A stretch of 64,000 nt of DNA, from the NCBI GenBank assembly GCA_014653835.1, contig JACWDY010000001.1, positions 1-64,000 on the forward strand, given 5' to 3'. This DNA is from Pelagibacterales bacterium SAG-MED28. Its GTDB lineage: Bacteria > Pseudomonadota > Alphaproteobacteria > Pelagibacterales > Pelagibacteraceae. The position numbers and the translations under genes were made by a program. The notes under the pieces were generated by a model, which was not told the origin of the DNA, searched no databases, and saw nothing but the letters and a program-made list of their open reading frames with translations. Positions 59,796 to 64,000 of the stretch are shown here, one piece after another (positions within the stretch are counted from its first letter, which is position 1; each line of letters begins with the position of its first letter).

Positions 59796-60520
59796 TGAAA
59801 AGAATTAGACTTGGTGTAAATATTGACCATGTAGCAACTGTTAGAAACGCAAGAGGTGAAAACTATCCAAGTCCATTGACGGCAGCATTATTGGCTGAAA
59901 AAAATGGAGCTGACTCTGTTACAATACATTTAAGAGAAGATAGAAGACATATTAATGAGCAAGATCTTAAAAAAATTATAAAAAAAATAAAAATTCCACT
60001 TAATTTAGAAATAGCAGCCACTAAAGAAATGTTAAAAATTGCATCTAGAAGCAAACCTCCATTTATTTGTATAGTTCCAGAAAAAAGAAAAGAAATTACG
60101 ACTGAGGGAGGCCTTAATCTTAATTATAATAAAATGTTTTTAAAAACTCTAATTAACAAACTTAAAAAAAAGAAATTAAGAATAAGTTTATTTATTGAAC
60201 CAAGTTTAAAAGATATAAGAGAAGCAAAAAAATTAAATGTAGATTGCGTTGAAATTCATACTGGTAAATTGTGTAATTTAATAAATCAAAAAAAAAATTA
60301 TAAACATGAAATAAAAAAAATCGAAAAAGCAGTCAAAGTCGGAAACCTATTAGGCTTAGAGGTTCATGCAGGACATGGACTTACTTATGACTCCGCTAAA
60401 ATTTTATCTAGAATAAACGGTATCACAGAATTCAATATAGGTCATTTTTTAATAGGAGAGTCCATTTTTGTTGGAATTTCAAAGGTAATTAAAACATTTC
60501 AAAAGATTTTAAAATTATGA
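59795..60520 (+). CDS. pdxJ: Pyridoxine 5'-phosphate synthase
   Basis: Closes the pyridoxine ring from 1-deoxyxylulose-5-phosphate and 3-amino-2-oxopropyl phosphate (DXP-dependent vitamin B6 route). The 241-aa barrel protein starts RLGVNIDHVATVRNARG and contains HLREDRRHI near residue 46 and GLEVHAGHGL near 187. Complete. The pdxJ-acpS-lepB-rnc order is common in proteobacteria. Overlaps acpS by 4 nt. Confidence 0.96.
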   Translation: MKRIRLGVNIDHVATVRNARGENYPSPLTAALLAEKNGADSVTIHLREDRRHINEQDLKKIIKKIKIPLNLEIAATKEMLKIASRSKPPFICIVPEKRKEITTEGGLNLNYNKMFLKTLINKLKKKKLRISLFIEPSLKDIREAKKLNVDCVEIHTGKLCNLINQKKNYKHEIKKIEKAVKVGNLLGLEVHAGHGLTYDSAKILSRINGITEFNIGHFLIGESIFVGISKVIKTFQKILKL

Positions 60521-60900
60521 TTATTTATGGAATTGGCACTGATATTGTGAGTATAAAAAGAATAAAATCATCTTTAAAAAAAAAAAAATTTATTAAACGC
60601 ATTTTTAATGAACAAGAAGTTCTAAAATGTAGCAAAGTTACCACTCATTATAATTGTTATGCGAAAAGGTTTGCGGCAAAAGAAGCTTTTTCTAAAGCGA
60701 TCGGTACAGGCATTTCAAAAGGAATTAATTTTAATGAAATTATAGTTTTAAATAATAGGTCAGGTAAGCCATATATAGATTTAATAGGTGAAACAAAAAA
60801 AAAAATTAAAAAAATACTTAAACAAAAAAAAATTAAAATTTCCTTATCCTTATCAGATGAAAGAGATTATGCGGTTGCTTTTGTAACCATTTCAGTATGA
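60517..60900 (+). CDS. acpS: Holo-[acyl-carrier-protein] synthase
   Basis: Adds the phosphopantetheine arm to acyl carrier protein. The 127-aa protein has GIGTDIVSIKRI near residue 5 with the metal aspartate, FAAKEAFSKAIGTG near 49 and LSLSDERDYAVAF near the end. A 13-A tract at 60576-60588 and an 11-A tract near 60795-60805 are both in frame. Overlaps lepB by 4 nt. Confidence 0.96.
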   Translation: MIIYGIGTDIVSIKRIKSSLKKKKFIKRIFNEQEVLKCSKVTTHYNCYAKRFAAKEAFSKAIGTGISKGINFNEIIVLNNRSGKPYIDLIGETKKKIKKILKQKKIKISLSLSDERDYAVAFVTISV

Positions 60901-61634
60901 AAAAAAAAATAATTGATATAATTTTTGATAATTTAAAGACTTTAATAGGAGCTTTAATAATAGCTATATTTATTAGATCGCTATTATTTCAGCCTTTTTA
61001 TATACCTTCATCTTCCATGGAGCCGACTTTGTTAGTTGGTGATCGTATTTTTGTATCTAAATATACTTATGGTTATAGCAAGCATTCATTTCCATTTAGT
61101 CCAAATTTTTCTAACAAGCGCTTTTTTTCAAAATTACCTGAAAGAGGTGATTTAGTAGTTTTTAAAACTCCAGCAGATAACAGAACAGATTATATTAAAA
61201 GATTAATAGGAATGCCTGGTGATACAATACAATTTGTAAATGGTAACTTATTTATCAATAATAATAAAATTTTAAGAGAAGAAGTAGAACCAAGTGAAAT
61301 AATTAGATGTGGTAAATTTATATTAGAAACCAAATCATTCATTGAAACTTTACCAAATGGTGCCAAATATTTAGCAGTATATAAAAAAAGGGGAACATTA
61401 CAAAATACCAAAAAATTTGAAGTACCACCTGATCATTTTTTTCTAATGGGAGATAATCGCGACTGCTCCAAAGATAGTAGATATTTAGATAGTGTTGGCT
61501 ATGTAAGCAATCTTAATTTAGTCGGAGAAGCACAACTAATATTTTTTTCAAATGATACTAATACAAGTAGTTTATTAAAATTTTGGAACCTAGGAAATTC
61601 ATTTAGATTTGAAAGGTTAATTAAAGTTTTATAA
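60897..61634 (+). CDS. lepB: Signal peptidase I
   Basis: Removes signal peptides from exported proteins at the outer face of the inner membrane. The 245-aa protein has one N-terminal membrane span (about residues 12-30), the catalytic serine S40 in PSSSMEPT, the general-base lysine K101 in DYIKRLIGMPGD and MGDNRDCSKDSR near 185. Complete. One-base overlap with rnc. Confidence 0.97.
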   Translation: MKKKIIDIIFDNLKTLIGALIIAIFIRSLLFQPFYIPSSSMEPTLLVGDRIFVSKYTYGYSKHSFPFSPNFSNKRFFSKLPERGDLVVFKTPADNRTDYIKRLIGMPGDTIQFVNGNLFINNNKILREEVEPSEIIRCGKFILETKSFIETLPNGAKYLAVYKKRGTLQNTKKFEVPPDHFFLMGDNRDCSKDSRYLDSVGYVSNLNLVGEAQLIFFSNDTNTSSLLKFWNLGNSFRFERLIKVL

Positions 61635-62296
61635 TGGAAAAGATAAGCAACCTTGAAAAAATTATAAAATATAATTTTAAACAAAAATCAATATTGGAGA
61701 AAGCGGTAACGCATAAAAGCTTTGATAATAATATTAATAACGAAAAATTAGAATTTTTAGGAGATAGAGTTTTGGGGTTAATCATTTCAGAGAGATTGTT
61801 AGAAAAATATCCGGAGGAAAAAGAAGGGGTTATTGATAAAAAATTTGCAAATTTAGTTAATAAAAAAACATGTTCTCTTATAGCAAAAAAAATTAATTTA
61901 AAAAAATTTATCTTTTTAGGTTCTTCACATAGGAAGCTTGACAGATCATCTGACAAAATTATAAGCGATTGTTTAGAGGCGATTGTAGGGGCTATTTACT
62001 TAGATGGAGGATTAAAATTTGCTAAAAAATTTATACATTATTTTTGGGAAGAATATTTGTTAAAATCAAATATTACACTAATTGACTCTAAAACGAAACT
62101 ACAAGAATTTAGTTTAAAAAAATTTAAAGTCCTTCCAAAGTATATATTTTCAAAAAAAACTGGCCCTCAACATAGACCGTTGTTTAAAACTGAAGTTCAA
62201 ATACCAAATTCTAAAAAAGTTATTGGAATTGGTTCATCCAAAAAAAATGCTCAACAGGACGCAGCATATAAACTTTTAAGACTTTTAGATATATGA
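61634..62296 (+). CDS. rnc: Ribonuclease III
   Basis: Cuts double-stranded RNA in rRNA and mRNA processing. The 220-aa protein has the signature EKLEFLGDRVLGLII near residues 36-50, the second acidic site in DCLEAIVGAIYLDGG near 113 and a C-terminal double-stranded RNA-binding domain (about 150-218). In many alphaproteobacteria era follows; here recO does, with a 4-nt overlap. Confidence 0.97.
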   Translation: MEKISNLEKIIKYNFKQKSILEKAVTHKSFDNNINNEKLEFLGDRVLGLIISERLLEKYPEEKEGVIDKKFANLVNKKTCSLIAKKINLKKFIFLGSSHRKLDRSSDKIISDCLEAIVGAIYLDGGLKFAKKFIHYFWEEYLLKSNITLIDSKTKLQEFSLKKFKVLPKYIFSKKTGPQHRPLFKTEVQIPNSKKVIGIGSSKKNAQQDAAYKLLRLLDI

Positions 62297-62973
62297 TTTG
62301 GGAAGATGAATGTTATTTATTATCAAAAAGAAAGTTTAGGGAAAATGCAAATATAATAAACATTTTTACTCAAAAAAAAGGGAGAGTAGATGGCATTGTT
62401 TACGGAGGTAATTCTAGAAAAATAAGAAATTATTTGCAAATTTCAAATAAACTATTCGTCTCACACAATGCCAAAAGTGAAAATAAAATTGGATATTTAA
62501 AGACAGAATTAATCAAGCCTGTTTCACCTTTATATTTTAACGATAAAGAAAGAACCTCTGCATTAATTTCTATTTGTTCTCTTTTAAATGTTTTACTCCC
62601 TGAGTCTCAACCTAACAAAAATATTTACAACTCATTTGAAAAGCTAATTGTTTCACTAAATTTAGAAAATTGGATTTATTTATATATTTTTTTTGAATTA
62701 AATCTTATTAAAGAATTAGGTTACGATACTAATCTTAGTCAAAATAAATTCGAAAATATAAATATAAATGATTTCAATAAAATTAAAATCGATAGTTACA
62801 TTTACGAAGTTCCTAATTTTCTTATTTTAAAAAAAATACCTGATAAATTTTCAAATACATTAATTAAAAAATCGCTTAATTTTACAAGATATGTTATGCA
62901 AAATAAGTTTTTTATGCCAAATAATATTATATTTCCAAAATCTAGAGTAATTTTAGAAAATTATTTCAACTAA
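62293..62973 (+). CDS. recO: DNA repair protein RecO
   Basis: RecO helps load RecA on SSB-coated gaps. The 226-aa protein has the N-terminal OB fold (MIWEDECYLLSKRKFRENANIINIFT) followed by a helical domain. It has no CxxC zinc site. Sequence is divergent, but the position after rnc and the opening motif support the call. Its stop overlaps the hemB stop on the other strand by 4 nt. Confidence 0.9.
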   Translation: MIWEDECYLLSKRKFRENANIINIFTQKKGRVDGIVYGGNSRKIRNYLQISNKLFVSHNAKSENKIGYLKTELIKPVSPLYFNDKERTSALISICSLLNVLLPESQPNKNIYNSFEKLIVSLNLENWIYLYIFFELNLIKELGYDTNLSQNKFENININDFNKIKIDSYIYEVPNFLILKKIPDKFSNTLIKKSLNFTRYVMQNKFFMPNNIIFPKSRVILENYFN

Positions 62974-63962
62974 TTGCTAAGTTTTCTTGCTATATCTATC
63001 GCAAAGTAAGAAACAATTGCTGATGCGCCAGCTCTTTTAAAACCCATTAAACTTTCAAAAATAGCATCTTCTTTAATAAGTTTATTTTTAATGCCATTTT
63101 TTATTAAACTATACTCTCCGGAAACTTGATAAGCCAGAACTGGTATTTTAAAACTATCTTTTACATTTCTAATAATATCCAAGTAGGGCATACCAGGTTT
63201 AACCATTACCATATCAGCACCTTCTTTAATATCGAGAGCAACTTCTCTCATCGACTCATTGTTATTTGCATAATCCATTTGGTAATTCTTCTTGTTACCT
63301 ACTAAAGATTTTTTTGATCCAATTGCATCTCTAAAAGGACCATAAAAATTAGATGCATATTTTACTGCGTAAGAAAGTAATTGTACGTCGTGGTAACTAT
63401 TTCTATCTAAAAATTTTCTTATTTTACCAATTCTTCCATCCATCATGTCTGATGGGGCTATAACATCACAGCCCATTTCAGCCTGTAGCAAAGATTGTTT
63501 TTTTAAAACTTCAATTGTTTTATCATTTAAAACATAATTTTTTTTTAACAATCCATCGTGACCATGAGATGTATATGGATCTAAGGCTACATCACACATG
63601 ATGCCAATATCATTTTTAAATCTTTTTTTTATATATCGAATAGCTCTACAAACTAAATTATTTTCATTTAATGCTTCATTGCCATTATAATCTTTTTTTT
63701 TATTTGGTGTGGAAGGAAAAAGAGCAATCATAGGTATTTTATTTTTTATAGCATTACTTACTAAGCCACCAAGCTTGTCTATAGTATGTCTATACACGCC
63801 AGGCATTGACTTAATAGACTGTTTGTTATTTTTTCCTTCTATTAAAAATATAGGGTAGATAAAATCGTTACTTGACAAGTTATTTTCCTGTATCAATCTT
63901 CTTGACCAGGTGTATTTTCTAGTTCTACGTAGTCTTAAGTTGGGATATTTACCGGTAATCAT
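62970..63962 (-). CDS. hemB: Delta-aminolevulinic acid dehydratase
   Basis: Condenses two aminolevulinate molecules to porphobilinogen in haem synthesis. The 330-aa protein has the metal-site segment DVALDPYTSHGHDGLL near residue 122, where the zinc-binding cysteines of E. coli-type enzymes are replaced. It therefore belongs to the magnesium-dependent group. The Schiff-base lysine is in MVMVKPGMPYLD near 254. Convergent with recO. A TATAAT box lies upstream at the window edge. Confidence 0.96.
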   Translation of the reverse strand: MITGKYPNLRLRRTRKYTWSRRLIQENNLSSNDFIYPIFLIEGKNNKQSIKSMPGVYRHTIDKLGGLVSNAIKNKIPMIALFPSTPNKKKDYNGNEALNENNLVCRAIRYIKKRFKNDIGIMCDVALDPYTSHGHDGLLKKNYVLNDKTIEVLKKQSLLQAEMGCDVIAPSDMMDGRIGKIRKFLDRNSYHDVQLLSYAVKYASNFYGPFRDAIGSKKSLVGNKKNYQMDYANNNESMREVALDIKEGADMVMVKPGMPYLDIIRNVKDSFKIPVLAYQVSGEYSLIKNGIKNKLIKEDAIFESLMGFKRAGASAIVSYFAIDIARKLSN

Positions 63963-63993
63963 GCTTTAATTTAATTTAAAATGCGACAAATGT

Positions 63994-63999
63994 ATTATA
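63994..63999 (-). promoter_or_regulatory. Candidate hemB -10 box
   Basis: The minus strand reads TATAAT, the full -10 consensus, 31 nt before the hemB ATG. The matching -35 would lie beyond the window end, so the promoter cannot be confirmed here. Confidence 0.4.
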
Positions 64000-64000
64000 C

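Noticed and set aside
1-64000. Search for CRISPR arrays, insertion sequences, prophage or integrase genes
   Set aside because: No regularly spaced repeats, transposase, integrase or phage structural genes were seen; the umuDC-thiV part is the only accessory-looking stretch and shows no mobile-element ends.

Overview
The window is AT-rich chromosomal DNA from a streamlined marine alphaproteobacterium, most likely SAR11/Pelagibacterales. This is an inference from four things: A-rich codon use, very tight gene packing with many 1-4 nt overlaps, alphaproteobacterial gene order, and a TPP riboswitch in front of a sodium:solute symporter of the ThiV type described in SAR11. I see no CRISPR array, insertion sequence, prophage or rRNA gene, and no gene-free stretch longer than about 300 bases.

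Region 1 (1-28.8 kb) is one nearly unbroken gene-expression block on the + strand: tRNA-Tyr, tRNA-Gly, tuf, tRNA-Trp, secE, nusG, rplKAJL, rpoBC, then the str, S10, spc and alpha ribosomal clusters (rpsL to rplQ) with secY, adk and rpoA. The single tuf sits at the tufB-type locus, and no tuf lies between fusA and rpsJ. rpmD and rpmJ are missing from their usual slots. rplC (L3) is interrupted by a one-base frameshift at a nine-A run. A hairpin separates rplL from rpoB, a structured leader precedes rpsL, and a good promoter precedes rpsM.

Region 2 (28.8-47.5 kb) is housekeeping in short operons on both strands: a pseudouridine synthase, lipB, mgtE, panC, galU-ugd, then a minus-strand group (RidA-like protein, small exported protein, topA, plsY, pyrC-like, pyrB, ruvX), then gatCAB, an O-methyltransferase, trhO and a MATE transporter on the plus strand. 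The pyrC-like gene has lost the metal-binding histidines of dihydroorotase and is probably a structural partner of PyrB.

Region 3 (47.5-53.4 kb) is the most accessory part: an amino-acid ABC permease and binding protein without an ATPase, an SOS-type umuDC pair with a LexA-like box just before umuD, a compact TPP riboswitch with its own promoter in the end of umuC, the thiV-type transporter, a RarD-family transporter and tRNA-Ser.

Region 4 (53.4-64 kb) holds a lytic transglycosylase, then the tightly coupled run dapA-smpB-folK-rsh-pyrE-pdxJ-acpS-lepB-rnc-recO, and hemB on the opposite strand. era and rpoZ, often found in this neighbourhood in other alphaproteobacteria, are absent from it. 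The (p)ppGpp enzyme is shortened between its TGS and ACT domains.

Most operons converge with overlapping 3' ends and no recognisable terminators. The candidate promoters are TTGAC-like/TATAAA-like pairs placed very close to start codons.
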